Assembly: GCA_040079935.1 (NCBI GenBank)
Contig: JBEBJI010000001.1
Span: 163,794-227,793 of the forward strand
Source: Methylotenera_A sp040079935
Lineage (GTDB): Bacteria; Pseudomonadota; Gammaproteobacteria; Burkholderiales; Methylophilaceae
DNA: 64,000 nt
Direction of reading: 5' to 3'
Under the pieces are notes generated by a model, which was not told where the DNA came from, did no database searches, and was given only the letters and a program-made list of their open reading frames with translations. The number at the start of each line of letters is the position of its first letter. Within the stretch, counting starts at the first letter, position 1. A program made the translations under genes and the position numbers. Below, one piece after another: positions 41,744-51,638 of this stretch.

Positions 41744-44152
41744 ATGGTACAAATTGAAATAGACGGCAAAGCGCTTGAGGTCGAATACGGCAGCACCATC
41801 ATTGATGCGGCTGACAAAGTCGGCGTGGCCATTCCGCGCTTTTGCTACCATAAAAAATTATCGGTCGCGGCTAATTGCCGTATGTGCTTGGTGCAAGTAG
41901 AAAAGTTCGCCAAGCCTTTGCCCGCTTGTGCCACGCCAGTGGCCGATGGCATGAAAATTTTTACGCGTAGCAAAGAAGCGGTTGAAGCGCAAAAAAGCGT
42001 GATGGAATTTTTGCTGATTAATCATCCACTGGATTGCCCGATTTGTGACCAAGGTGGTGAGTGCGATTTGCAGGATATCGCGGTGGCCTATGGTGCTAGT
42101 GGCTCGCGCTACACCGAAGAAAAGCGTGTGGTTTTTAATAAAAATATTGGTCCGCTGATTAGCACCGATATGACACGTTGCATTCAATGTACTCGCTGTG
42201 TGCGCTTCTTGAAAGAAGTCGGCGGTATGCAAGAGCTAGGTTTAATTAACCGTGGCGAGCACGCAGAAATCACCGCTTATGTGGATAAATCGGTCAACTC
42301 AGAATTAAGCGGCAATATCATTGATTTGTGTCCTGTCGGCGCGCTTACAAGCAAGCCATTTAGATATTCTGCACGTAGTTGGGAGCTGACCCGCCGCCCA
42401 TCAATTGCGCCGCACGATGGCTTGGGCTCGCATATTGAAGTGCACGTAAAAGATAATAAAGTGATGCGCGTGTTGCCGCGCGAAAAAGAAAGTATTAACG
42501 AATGTTGGTTGTCCGATCGTGACAGATATTCTTACGAAGGCTTGAATAGCCCTGACCGCTTAAAAGTGCCTATGATTAAGCACAATGGCGCATGGGTAGA
42601 AACCGATTGGAAAACTGCGCTCGAGTTTGCCGCTGGGCAATTGAAAGACATTACCAAGCAATATGGCGGCGATGCTTTAGGTGTATTAGTTTCGCCTAAT
42701 AGCACTATGGAAGAAGGCTATTTAATCAAACAGTTAGCGCATGGGCTGGGTTGTGATAATGTGGATTATCGCCTGCGTCAAACTGATTTCAGGTTGGATG
42801 GAAAGCGTGTTGGTACTCCTTGGATGGGTTGCAATATTCAAGAAATTGAAGAGTTGGATCGCATATTGTTAGTCGGCTCAAACTTACGTAACGAACATCC
42901 TCTATTAGCACAGAGATTCCGCAAAGCAGTCAACAACGGTGCTGAACTTTCGATTGTGAGCCCGCTGGATAACAACCCGTTGATGGATGTTGCCCATAAA
43001 GTCATTGTGCGGCCGAATGACATGGTGAATGTATTGGGGCAAATCCTTAAAGCCATGTCGCATATTCAACGCTTATCTTTGTGTTTGCCGCCTACTCTTG
43101 AGTTGTTACTAAGCAATATTAAAGTGCGTGATAACACACAAGCAATGGCGGAAAGTCTAGCTGGTTTAGGCGGTGAGGTTGACCTTATTGCGCCAAAAGT
43201 AGGTATTTTCTTAGGTAATATGGCGCTTAGCGATCCTAGATTTACTGAGATGTATAGCATGGCAGAAGCGATTGGCGGCATATGCGGTGCAAAAGGTGGC
43301 ATATTGCCCGCATCAGCCAACAGCACAGGGATGCACTTAATGGGGGTGATGCCAAACAGCTTGGGCATGCATGCGAGAGAGATGTTAGAGCAACCACGCA
43401 AAGCCTATTTATTATTGAACATCGAGCCAGAATTAGATTGCCAACATGCTGCATTGGCAAAGGCGGCCATGGCGCAAGCAGAGTGCGTGGTAGCCTTAAC
43501 TGCTTATAAATCTGAAGCGCTAGAAAACGCCGATGTATTGCTGCCAATTGCACCATTCACTGAAACTTCTGGCACCTTTATGAGCATGGAAGGGCGGGTA
43601 CAGAGTTTTTCAGCCGTCACCAAACCACTCGGAGAATGCCGCCCAGCGTGGAAAGTGCTGCGTGTATTAGCGAATACGCTGGGATTAAAAGATTTTGATT
43701 TTGACAACAGCGAGCAAGTAAAAGATAAGATTTTTAATGGCGAAAAACCTTCTGCTGTGGTGTGGCGCAACCTGAATAACAATTTGAAAGAGCTAGTTGA
43801 AATTCAGGTCAACGTGAAACACGAAGGTTTGCAGCGCATTGGCGAAGTGCCGCAATATGAATCGGACCCGATTGTGCGTCGTTCAGCGCCATTGCAAAAA
43901 ACTAAATACAATACGCAGCCGATGGCACGCATGCGCGCTGAGCAAATCGCCGCATTGGACTTGGTGGATGGCGATACTGTGCTGGCACGCCAAGATAAAG
44001 GTAGCGCAGAGTTGCAAGTTAAACTGGATAATCACGTGGCCATGGGTTGCGTCCGCGTAACTGCAGCACATGAAGGCTCGGTAGGCTTGGGTGATTTGAT
44101 GGGTGATATAACCATTGAAAAATATGAGCAAAAAGATGAGGTGAACGCCTAA
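41744..44152 (+). CDS. nuoG: NADH-quinone oxidoreductase subunit G
   Basis: NuoG (75-kDa type) carries several iron-sulfur clusters of the N-module. The [2Fe-2S] ligands occur in RFCYHKKLSVAANCRMC and PACATP. The next cluster is in HPLDCPICDQGGECDLQ, which includes the His ligand. The [4Fe-4S] ligands are in CIQCTRCVRF and DLCPVGAL. A molybdopterin-oxidoreductase-like domain without cofactor follows to residue 802. The start ATG 41744 is 14 bp after nuoF. Its last base overlaps nuoH. Confidence 0.95.
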   Translation: MVQIEIDGKALEVEYGSTIIDAADKVGVAIPRFCYHKKLSVAANCRMCLVQVEKFAKPLPACATPVADGMKIFTRSKEAVEAQKSVMEFLLINHPLDCPICDQGGECDLQDIAVAYGASGSRYTEEKRVVFNKNIGPLISTDMTRCIQCTRCVRFLKEVGGMQELGLINRGEHAEITAYVDKSVNSELSGNIIDLCPVGALTSKPFRYSARSWELTRRPSIAPHDGLGSHIEVHVKDNKVMRVLPREKESINECWLSDRDRYSYEGLNSPDRLKVPMIKHNGAWVETDWKTALEFAAGQLKDITKQYGGDALGVLVSPNSTMEEGYLIKQLAHGLGCDNVDYRLRQTDFRLDGKRVGTPWMGCNIQEIEELDRILLVGSNLRNEHPLLAQRFRKAVNNGAELSIVSPLDNNPLMDVAHKVIVRPNDMVNVLGQILKAMSHIQRLSLCLPPTLELLLSNIKVRDNTQAMAESLAGLGGEVDLIAPKVGIFLGNMALSDPRFTEMYSMAEAIGGICGAKGGILPASANSTGMHLMGVMPNSLGMHAREMLEQPRKAYLLLNIEPELDCQHAALAKAAMAQAECVVALTAYKSEALENADVLLPIAPFTETSGTFMSMEGRVQSFSAVTKPLGECRPAWKVLRVLANTLGLKDFDFDNSEQVKDKIFNGEKPSAVVWRNLNNNLKELVEIQVNVKHEGLQRIGEVPQYESDPIVRRSAPLQKTKYNTQPMARMRAEQIAALDLVDGDTVLARQDKGSAELQVKLDNHVAMGCVRVTAAHEGSVGLGDLMGDITIEKYEQKDEVNA

Positions 44153-45180
44153 TGGAAATGTTGGCAAGTCTATTTGGTAACTGGTGGCCGGCGGTGCAGT
44201 TGACTTCGTGGACGCTGATTAAAATTGTCGCCATAGTGCTACCACTGATGGGCGCGGTGGCGTACTTGACGCTGGCAGAGCGCAAGGTGATTGGCTTTAT
44301 GCAAGTGCGCATTGGGCCAAATCGTGTTGGCTATTTTGGCTTGTTGCAACCCATTGCCGATGCACTTAAGCTATTGTTTAAAGAGATTGTTTTACCCACA
44401 GCTTCTAGCAAAGCCTTGTTTTTTATTGGGCCAATCTTAGCCATTGCGCCTGCTTTTGCAGCTTGGGCAGTGATACCATTTGATGCAACCTTGGTGCTCG
44501 CCAATATCGATGCTGGCTTGCTGTATATTTTGGCGATGACTTCTGTCGCAGTTTATGGCGTAATTATTGCGGGTTGGGCATCCAATTCTAAGTACGCATT
44601 TTTAGGCAGTTTGCGCTCTGCCGCACAAATTGTCAGCTACGAAATTGCTATGGGTTTTGCGTTAGTGGGTGTGTTGATGTGCGCGAATTCATTGAATCTT
44701 GGCAAAATTGTCATGGGGCAAAGTGGTGGATTTTTGCATTGGTATTTTATTCCACTGTTCCCGTTATTTATTGTGTATTTTATTAGCTCAGTAGCCGAGA
44801 CCAACCGTGCGCCATTTGACGTGGCCGAGGGCGAATCTGAAATTGTTGCAGGTTTTCATGTGGAATATTCTGGCATGGCGTTCGCACTATTTTTCTTGGC
44901 GGAATATGCGAATATCTGGCTGGTTTGTACGCTCGCAGCGCTGATGTTTTTAGGCGGCTGGCTCTCTCCAGTAACATTTTTGCCAGATGGTATTTGGTGG
45001 CTATTTGCAAAAATGGGTTTTTTGGTATTTTTCTTTTTGTGGTTTAGGGCGACTTTTCCGCGCTACCGTTACGACCAAATCATGCGTTTGGGTTGGAAAA
45101 TATTTATCCCAATCACGCTGGTGTGGATTATTTTTGTTGGTGGCATGATGCAAACGCAATGGGGATATTTGTTCCATTAA
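44152..45180 (+). CDS. nuoH: NADH-quinone oxidoreductase subunit H
   Basis: NuoH is the eight-helix membrane subunit that forms the quinone chamber with NuoB and NuoD. Family signatures are LTLAERKVIGFMQVRIGPNRVG, SSVAETNRAPFDVAEGESEIVAGFHVEYSG (acidic loop) and RATFPRYRYDQIMRLGWK. Its 342 residues are normal. One base overlaps the nuoG stop, and nuoI begins two bases after its own stop. Confidence 0.96.
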   Translation: MEMLASLFGNWWPAVQLTSWTLIKIVAIVLPLMGAVAYLTLAERKVIGFMQVRIGPNRVGYFGLLQPIADALKLLFKEIVLPTASSKALFFIGPILAIAPAFAAWAVIPFDATLVLANIDAGLLYILAMTSVAVYGVIIAGWASNSKYAFLGSLRSAAQIVSYEIAMGFALVGVLMCANSLNLGKIVMGQSGGFLHWYFIPLFPLFIVYFISSVAETNRAPFDVAEGESEIVAGFHVEYSGMAFALFFLAEYANIWLVCTLAALMFLGGWLSPVTFLPDGIWWLFAKMGFLVFFFLWFRATFPRYRYDQIMRLGWKIFIPITLVWIIFVGGMMQTQWGYLFH

Positions 45181-45182
45181 TT

Positions 45183-45674
45183 ATGTTGAAGACTATTAAA
45201 AATACGTTGAGTAGCTTAATGCTCTGGGAGTTGCTCAAAGGCATGGCAGTGACTGGCCGTTACTTTTTTGCGCGCAAAATTACCATCCAATATCCTGAGG
45301 AGCGTGCGCCGCAATCACCACGTTTTCGTGGGCTTCATGCGCTACGCCGCTATCCAAATGGCGAGGAGCGCTGCATTGCCTGTAAGTTATGCGAAGCAGT
45401 TTGTCCAGCCATGGCAATTACCATTGAGTCAGAGCAGCGCGAAGACAACACGCGCCGTACCACACGTTATGACATTGATTTAACCAAGTGCATATTCTGT
45501 GGATTGTGCGAGGAGTCTTGCCCTGTGGATAGCATCGTTGAAACGCGAATTTTCGATTACCACGGTGAGCAGAGAGGTGATTTGCTCTACACCAAAGAGA
45601 TGTTGTTGGCAGTAGGCGATAAGCATGAGAAACAAATTGCGGCTGATCGTGAGCAAGACAAGAGCTATAGATGA
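45183..45674 (+). CDS. nuoI: NADH-quinone oxidoreductase subunit I
   Basis: NuoI holds the N6a and N6b [4Fe-4S] clusters. Two ferredoxin motifs are visible, CIACKLCEAVCP and CIFCGLCEESCPVDS. ATG 45183 (MLKTIKNTLSSL) is chosen because the upstream in-frame codons lie inside nuoH; it gives 163 residues, the usual length. The stop overlaps the nuoJ start by four bases. Confidence 0.96.
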   Translation: MLKTIKNTLSSLMLWELLKGMAVTGRYFFARKITIQYPEERAPQSPRFRGLHALRRYPNGEERCIACKLCEAVCPAMAITIESEQREDNTRRTTRYDIDLTKCIFCGLCEESCPVDSIVETRIFDYHGEQRGDLLYTKEMLLAVGDKHEKQIAADREQDKSYR

Positions 45675-46306
45675 TGATATTTACCGATTATGTATTTTAT
45701 GCGCTTGCAGCGATTTTGCTGTTTGCCGGATTGCGCGTTATTACCACGCGCAACCCTGTGGTTGCAGCTCTGCATTTGGTATTGGCGTTTTTTACTGCGT
45801 CAGGAATTTGGTTGTTGTTGCAGGCGGAATTTTTAGCAATTGCGCTGGTTTTAGTTTACGTGGGTGCGGTGATGGTGCTGTTTTTATTCGTGGTGATGAT
45901 GCTCGACATCAATACTGACAAGCTGCGCGAAGGCTTTTGGGATTATCTGCCGATGGCGGGCACCATTGGGCTGCTGATGGCAGTAGAAATGGCGATGGTG
46001 CTGGGAGGTAAGTATTTCGCACCTTCAAAAGCGGTTGCACATCCAGATGGCTACAGTAATACGGCCGAGCTTGGTCGCGTTTTATACACTGATTACTTAT
46101 TGCCATTCGAGCTGGCTTCGGTGGTGCTATTAGTGGCGATTGTGGCGGCGATTGTGTTGACGCTGAGAGACCGTAAAGAAAGTAAATCGATGAACGTTGC
46201 AGATCAAGTTTTAGTTAAAAAATCAGATCGTTTGCGTATTGTAAGCATGCCCTCTGAGCCAATATCCATGGGGCCTGCAGAGCCATTAAATGAGGATTCT
46301 AAATAA
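45671..46306 (+). CDS. nuoJ: NADH-quinone oxidoreductase subunit J
   Basis: NuoJ is a five-helix membrane subunit of complex I. The 211 residues include VYVGAVMVLFLFVVMML and ELASVVLLVAIVAAIVLTLRDRK. After the last helix a polar tail of about 40 residues carries a copy of the palindromic repeat, read as PSEPISMGPAEPLN. The tail is longer than in E. coli NuoJ (184 residues), so it probably tolerates such sequence. The stop overlaps the nuoK start by one base. Confidence 0.95.
   Translation: MMIFTDYVFYALAAILLFAGLRVITTRNPVVAALHLVLAFFTASGIWLLLQAEFLAIALVLVYVGAVMVLFLFVVMMLDINTDKLREGFWDYLPMAGTIGLLMAVEMAMVLGGKYFAPSKAVAHPDGYSNTAELGRVLYTDYLLPFELASVVLLVAIVAAIVLTLRDRKESKSMNVADQVLVKKSDRLRIVSMPSEPISMGPAEPLNEDSK
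46249..46284 (-). repeat. Dispersed palindromic repeat, copy 10 (in the nuoJ tail)
   Basis: On the minus strand GGCTCTGCAGGCC is followed by CCATGGATATT and GGCTCAGAGGGC. The arms GCTCTG and CAGAG pair, a coordinated variant of the consensus. It is read by nuoJ on the opposite strand as SEPISMGPAEP, the same frame as copy 9. Confidence 0.82.
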
Positions 46307-46611
46307 TGGTCGGCTTATCGCATTACCTTATTTTAGGCGCGCTGTTGTTTGCAATTAGCGTCATCGGCATCTTTTTAAATCGCAAAAATGTGATTATCTT
46401 GCTGATGTGCATCGAGCTGATGTTGCTGGCAGTAAACCTAAATTTTATTGCTTTCTCACATTATCTAAACAACATTGCTGGCCAAGTATTTGTGTTTTTT
46501 ATCCTCACTGTCGCGGCGGCAGAATCTGCCATCGGCCTAGCGATTTTGGTGGTGCTGTTTCGTAACTTGCGCACCATTAATGTAGACGATTTGGATTCAT
46601 TAAAAGGCTAA
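46306..46611 (+). CDS. nuoK: NADH-quinone oxidoreductase subunit K
   Basis: NuoK is a three-helix antiporter-like subunit. The 101 residues contain LLFAISVIGIFLNRKNVIILLMCIELMLLAVNLNFIAFS, with the conserved glutamate of helix 2 in IELMLLAVN, and a second glutamate in AAESAIGLAI. The length is the family norm. nuoL begins ten bases downstream. Confidence 0.96.
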   Translation: MVGLSHYLILGALLFAISVIGIFLNRKNVIILLMCIELMLLAVNLNFIAFSHYLNNIAGQVFVFFILTVAAAESAIGLAILVVLFRNLRTINVDDLDSLKG

Positions 46612-46621
46612 GAATAATACA

Positions 46622-48640
46622 ATGACATTGCCAAATATTTGCTTATTGATTGTTTTATTGCCGCTCATCGCAGCCGCAATAGTCGGCTTATTTGGCGCTA
46701 AAATGCCGCGTGCAGCAGCGCACTGGCTTACTATTGGCGGGATTGGTGCAGCATTTGTGCTGTCTGCCATTGTGCTCAACGCCACCTTGGATGGTTATCT
46801 TGCCAACTATAATTTATACACTTGGCTGCAATCTGGCGATTTAACAATTAGCGTCGGTTTTCAGATTGATAATTTAACCGCAATGATGATGGTAGTCGTC
46901 ACATTTGTCTCGTTGATGGTGCACATTTACACCATCGGCTACATGGCCGAAGACCCAGGATACACGCGCTTTTTCAGCTATATCTCGTTGTTTACTTTCG
47001 CCATGTTGATGCTGGTGATGTCGAATAATTTCATGCAATTGTTCTTCGGCTGGGAGGCAGTTGGCTTAGTTTCTTATCTATTAATTGGTTTTTGGCACAC
47101 GCGCCCGACGGCTATTTACGCAAACTTGAAGGCTTTTTTGGTGAACCGCGTCGGCGATTTTGGCTTTTTGCTTGGCATCGGCATGGTGTTGTTTTACACA
47201 GGCAGTTTAGATTACGCGACTGTCTTCCAAGCCTCACCAGCATTGGCACCCATGCAAGTGAATATCTTGCCGAATGTGTCTTGGTCGTTGATGACCGTGA
47301 CTTGCATTTTGCTGTTTATCGGCGCGATGGGTAAATCGGCGCAAGTGCCACTACATGTTTGGCTACCTGACTCGATGGAAGGCCCAACGCCAATTTCGGC
47401 TTTGATTCACGCTGCAACCATGGTCACAGCGGGTATTTTTATGGTGGCGCGAATGTCACCCTTGTTTGAGTTATCAACGACAGCGCTTTCATTTGTAATG
47501 TTTATTGGTGCAATTACCGCGCTATTTATGGGCTTCCTAGGCATTATCCAAAACGACATTAAACGCATCGTGGCTTACTCAACATTATCTCAACTTGGCT
47601 ATATGACAGTTGCGCTCGGCGCGTCAGCCTATTCGGTGGCGATTTTTCACTTAATGACGCACGCCTTCTTTAAAGCCTTGTTGTTCTTAGCCGCGGGCTC
47701 GGTGATTATGGGTATGCACCACGATCAAGATATTCGCCACATGGGTAACTTGAAAAAATATTTACCAGTAACGTGGATTACCTCATTGATAGGTTCTCTG
47801 GCGCTAATAGGCACACCATTTTTTGCGGGTTTTTATTCAAAAGACAGCATCATCGAAGCAGTTGAATTTTCGCATATTGCAGGTAGCGGTTTTGCTTATT
47901 TTGCGGTGCTGGCAGGGGTGTTTGTCACGGCATTTTATTCGTTTAGATTATATTTTTTAGTGTTTCACGGCAAAGAAAAATGGCGCGACTTGAAGCATGA
48001 TGCGCACCACGACGACCTAGGACATCATCATGGTTTAGGCTCGCATGACGAGCCGCACGAGCCAGGCTGGGTGATTAAATTGCCATTGATTCTACTAGCG
48101 ATTCCTTCCGTTTTTATTGGCTACATGACGATAGAGCCGATGTTGTTCGGCCATTTTTTCAGCGGCGTGATTGCTGTAGATAGTGCCAGTCATCCTGCCA
48201 TGGCGCATTTAACACATCATTACAGCGAATTTTTACATTCGCCAGCGGGCATGGCGTTGCATGGATTTTTAACACTACCGTTTATTTTAGCGGCTTCTGG
48301 CGTGGTTTTAGCATGGACTTTTTACATTAGACGACCAGATATTCCTGCCAAAATTCAGCAGAAATTTAGTGTTATTAACAAAATTTTAGAAAATAAATAC
48401 GGTTTCGATAGCTTTAACGAGCTCGTGTTTGCTGGCGGTGCACGCTTTATCGGTAATAAATTGTGGCAGATTGGCGATGTGCAACTGATAGATGGAGCAA
48501 TCGTCAATGGCACTGCTCGCTTGATTGGCCGCATCTCAAGCAAAGTACGCAATTTGCAATCTGGGTTAATTTATCATTACGCGTTCGCCATGATTATCGG
48601 CGTGTTTTTGTTCCTAACTTTCTTTATAAAAATTAACTAA
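46622..48640 (+). CDS. nuoL: NADH-quinone oxidoreductase subunit L
   Basis: NuoL is the distal proton-pumping antiporter-like subunit with a long lateral helix. Signatures include FFGWEAVGLVSYLLIGFW (key Glu), GKSAQVPLHVWLPDSMEGPTPISALIHAATMV (key Lys) and YSTLSQLGYMTVALG. Unusual is a His/Asp-rich cytoplasmic loop at about 47987-48065 (KHDAHHDDLGHHHGLGSHD), between two helices in the C-terminal half. The protein has 672 residues, longer than E. coli NuoL (613). It ends one base before nuoM. Confidence 0.96.
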   Translation: MTLPNICLLIVLLPLIAAAIVGLFGAKMPRAAAHWLTIGGIGAAFVLSAIVLNATLDGYLANYNLYTWLQSGDLTISVGFQIDNLTAMMMVVVTFVSLMVHIYTIGYMAEDPGYTRFFSYISLFTFAMLMLVMSNNFMQLFFGWEAVGLVSYLLIGFWHTRPTAIYANLKAFLVNRVGDFGFLLGIGMVLFYTGSLDYATVFQASPALAPMQVNILPNVSWSLMTVTCILLFIGAMGKSAQVPLHVWLPDSMEGPTPISALIHAATMVTAGIFMVARMSPLFELSTTALSFVMFIGAITALFMGFLGIIQNDIKRIVAYSTLSQLGYMTVALGASAYSVAIFHLMTHAFFKALLFLAAGSVIMGMHHDQDIRHMGNLKKYLPVTWITSLIGSLALIGTPFFAGFYSKDSIIEAVEFSHIAGSGFAYFAVLAGVFVTAFYSFRLYFLVFHGKEKWRDLKHDAHHDDLGHHHGLGSHDEPHEPGWVIKLPLILLAIPSVFIGYMTIEPMLFGHFFSGVIAVDSASHPAMAHLTHHYSEFLHSPAGMALHGFLTLPFILAASGVVLAWTFYIRRPDIPAKIQQKFSVINKILENKYGFDSFNELVFAGGARFIGNKLWQIGDVQLIDGAIVNGTARLIGRISSKVRNLQSGLIYHYAFAMIIGVFLFLTFFIKIN

Positions 48641-50134
48641 ATGCTGCATACTCATATTTTAAGCGTCGCAATCTGGTTGCCAATATTAGCGGGCATTGCA
48701 GTGTTATTGCTGGGTAGCGATAAAAAGGCAGATTTCACGCGCTGGTTGGCGCTGGCAGGTAGTTTGGCAGCGTTTTTCGCCACGCTTCCACTTTATACAA
48801 AATATGATTTTTCTCGTGGCGCTTTTCAGTTTAATGAGATGGCACAGTGGATTCCCGCATTTAATATTAATTATCACTTAGGCGTAGATGGCATTTCTGT
48901 GCCGCTGATATTGCTGACCAGCTTTACTACGCTGATTGTGGTGATTGCCGCATGGCAAGTGATTACCAAAAATATTGCGCAATATATGGCAGCGTTTCTC
49001 ATTATGAGCGGCCTGATGATTGGCGTATTTAGTGCTTTGGATGGCATTTTGTATTATGTGTTTTGGGAGGCAATGCTGATACCGATGTTTCTCGTTATCG
49101 GCATTTGGGGCGGCGAAAATCGCGTCTATGCGACGATTAAATTCTTCCTATACACCTTGCTAGGTTCACTGCTGATGCTGGTCGCATTCATTTACCTTTA
49201 TCACAAAACCAATAGTTTTGAGGTTGCTGATTTTTACCAATTGCCACTCACATTAAAAGAACAAGTGTTGATTTTTATGGCGTTTTTCATGGCGTTCGCG
49301 GTGAAAATTCCCATGTGGCCAGTGCACACTTGGTTGCCAGATGCACACGTGGAAGCGCCAACTGGTGGCTCGGTGGTGCTGGCGGCGATTATGCTCAAAC
49401 TTGGCGGCTATAGCTTTTTGCGTTTCGCCATGCCGATTGCGCCAGATGCAGCGCATTACTTATCTGGCTTTATGGTAACTTTATCTTTAATCGCTATCGT
49501 TTATATTGCGTTGGTGGCGCTGGTGCAAAAAGACATGAAAAAGCTTATCGCGTATTCATCAATTTCACACATGGGCTTTGTCACGCTGGGCTTCTTTATT
49601 TTCAGCCAATTGGGGTTAGAAGGTGCGATTGTGCAAATGATTTCACATGGTTTTATTTCAGCCGCCATGTTCTTGTGCGTGGGCGTGTTGTATGACCGCA
49701 TGCACAGCAGAAATATTGCCGATTATGGTGGTGTGGTGAACACAATGCCAATATTTACGGCGTTCGCGGTTTTGTTTGCTATGGCTAATAGCGGACTGCC
49801 AGGTACCTCGGGCTTTGTCGGCGAGTTTATGGTAATTTTGGCTGCAGTAAAATTTAATTTCTGGGTGGCATTTTTGGCTGCGACTACACTTATATTTGGC
49901 GCGGCTTACACGTTGTGGATGATAAAACGCGTATTTTATGGCGAAATCGCCAACAAGCACGTGGCAGATTTAAAAGATTTAAGCCGTCGTGAATTTTTAA
50001 TTTTAGCCACATTGGCGGTGATGGTGATTGGCTTGGGCGTGTATCCAAAAATTATCACCGATTTCACACACGTGAGTGCCTCGCAATGGCTTGGCCACAT
50101 GGCGACAAGTAAATTACCAATGGCGGGATTATAG
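48641..50134 (+). CDS. nuoM: NADH-quinone oxidoreductase subunit M
   Basis: NuoM is an antiporter-like proton-pumping subunit with about 14 helices. Signatures are LGVDGISVPLILLTSF, FWEAMLIPMFLVIGIWGG (key Glu), KIPMWPVHTWLPDAHVEAPTGGSVVLAAIMLKLGGYS (key Lys) and LIAYSSISHMGFVTLG. Its 497 residues are typical. It abuts nuoL and nuoN without gaps. Confidence 0.96.
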   Translation: MLHTHILSVAIWLPILAGIAVLLLGSDKKADFTRWLALAGSLAAFFATLPLYTKYDFSRGAFQFNEMAQWIPAFNINYHLGVDGISVPLILLTSFTTLIVVIAAWQVITKNIAQYMAAFLIMSGLMIGVFSALDGILYYVFWEAMLIPMFLVIGIWGGENRVYATIKFFLYTLLGSLLMLVAFIYLYHKTNSFEVADFYQLPLTLKEQVLIFMAFFMAFAVKIPMWPVHTWLPDAHVEAPTGGSVVLAAIMLKLGGYSFLRFAMPIAPDAAHYLSGFMVTLSLIAIVYIALVALVQKDMKKLIAYSSISHMGFVTLGFFIFSQLGLEGAIVQMISHGFISAAMFLCVGVLYDRMHSRNIADYGGVVNTMPIFTAFAVLFAMANSGLPGTSGFVGEFMVILAAVKFNFWVAFLAATTLIFGAAYTLWMIKRVFYGEIANKHVADLKDLSRREFLILATLAVMVIGLGVYPKIITDFTHVSASQWLGHMATSKLPMAGL

Positions 50135-51577
50135 ATGGACAACATTCAAATTGACCTGCTGACCGCGCTGCCAGAGTTAATCGTACTTTTTATGGCGATG
50201 GCGATTTTGTTGGCGGGATTATTCGTCAAAAATAAAACCATTCTTTATGGCTTGGCGCAATTTACGCTGTTTGCGGCGGCCTATTTCACGGTGCGTAATT
50301 TCACTTCCAGTGTTGGCTTTGCATTCAACGATATGTTTGTCGACGACACGCTGGCGCACGTACTTAAGCTGATGATTTTGCTGGGAACTTCGGTCATGTT
50401 TGTTTATACACGGCAATATATGCAGCTGCGTAATATGTTCCGTGGTGAATATTATGCGCTGGTATTGTTTTCTGTGTTGGGCATGATGATTATGGTGTCT
50501 GGACAAAGCATGCTCACCATTTATATGGGTTTGGAGTTGCTGTCATTATGCTTATATTCATTGGTAGCGCTCGATCGCGATAACGCAAAATCATCCGAAG
50601 CTGCTATGAAATATTTTGTGCTGGGAGCGCTGGCTTCGGGTATGTTGCTGTATGGCATGAGCATGATTTACGGCATGACGGGCAGTTTAAATATTTCAGA
50701 AATCACCAGTGTTTTACAAGAAACTAATCCGAAAAATCCTGTATTAATTTTAGGTTTAGTGTTTATTGTCGCTGGTTTAGCGTTCAAGTTTGGTGCAGTG
50801 CCTTTTCAAATGTGGGTGCCAGATGTCTATCAAGGTGCGCCAACTAGCATCACTATGCTCATCGGCTCAGTGCCAAAATTTGCCGCATTTGCCATTGCCA
50901 TTCGCCTGCTTACACAAGGCTTGCAGCCGCTCATGGCCGATTGGCAAGATATGCTGCTTATTATGGCGGTGCTTTCTATTGCCATCGGCAACATTACCGC
51001 AATCGCGCAAACCAACTTAAAACGCATGTTGGCATATTCCACCATTTCGCACATTGGCTTTTTATTGTTCGGGCTGATGAGTGGCAGCATGAATGGCTAT
51101 GCATCCAGCATGTTTTATATCAGCGCGTATGTGTTGATGACGCTGGCCGGTTTCGGCATGATTTTATTGCTATCGCGCAAGGGTTTTGAGGCCGAGCAAT
51201 TAGATGATTTAAAAGGTCTGAATCAGCGTAGTCCGTGGGCCGCCCTGCTCATGCTCATCACCATGTTCAGCATGGCTGGCGTGCCACCCACCATTGGCTT
51301 TTATGCCAAATTTACCGTGCTGCAAGCCGCGCTACAGGCAGGCTTTATCGCTGCCGTGATATTTGCTGTGCTAATGGCAGCTGTCGGCGCATTTTACTAT
51401 TTGCGCATTGTTAAGCTGATGTATTTTGATGAACCACAGGATAATTCGCCTATTAGTGCGCCAATTGATATGAAATTTATTTTGAGCATTAACGCGCTGG
51501 CCTTACTCGCCCTAGGTTTATTACCACAAGGCTTAATGAACATTTGTGGTGTGGCGATTAGCAGAAGTTTGCAATAA
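50135..51577 (+). CDS. nuoN: NADH-quinone oxidoreductase subunit N
   Basis: NuoN is the third antiporter-like subunit and closes the operon. Signatures are MGLELLSLCLYSLVALDR (key Glu), FKFGAVPFQMWVPDVYQGAPTSITMLIGSVPKFAA and LAYSTISHIGFLLFG. Its 480 residues are typical. No terminator hairpin is evident in the 61 bp before the next gene, so some read-through into the metalloprotease gene is possible. Confidence 0.95.
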   Translation: MDNIQIDLLTALPELIVLFMAMAILLAGLFVKNKTILYGLAQFTLFAAAYFTVRNFTSSVGFAFNDMFVDDTLAHVLKLMILLGTSVMFVYTRQYMQLRNMFRGEYYALVLFSVLGMMIMVSGQSMLTIYMGLELLSLCLYSLVALDRDNAKSSEAAMKYFVLGALASGMLLYGMSMIYGMTGSLNISEITSVLQETNPKNPVLILGLVFIVAGLAFKFGAVPFQMWVPDVYQGAPTSITMLIGSVPKFAAFAIAIRLLTQGLQPLMADWQDMLLIMAVLSIAIGNITAIAQTNLKRMLAYSTISHIGFLLFGLMSGSMNGYASSMFYISAYVLMTLAGFGMILLLSRKGFEAEQLDDLKGLNQRSPWAALLMLITMFSMAGVPPTIGFYAKFTVLQAALQAGFIAAVIFAVLMAAVGAFYYLRIVKLMYFDEPQDNSPISAPIDMKFILSINALALLALGLLPQGLMNICGVAISRSLQ

Positions 51578-51638
51578 CGTATTTTGTATTTGTGTCATTT
51601 GCGTTTAAGATAATCTAAATGTTTTCAGGGAATTTACC

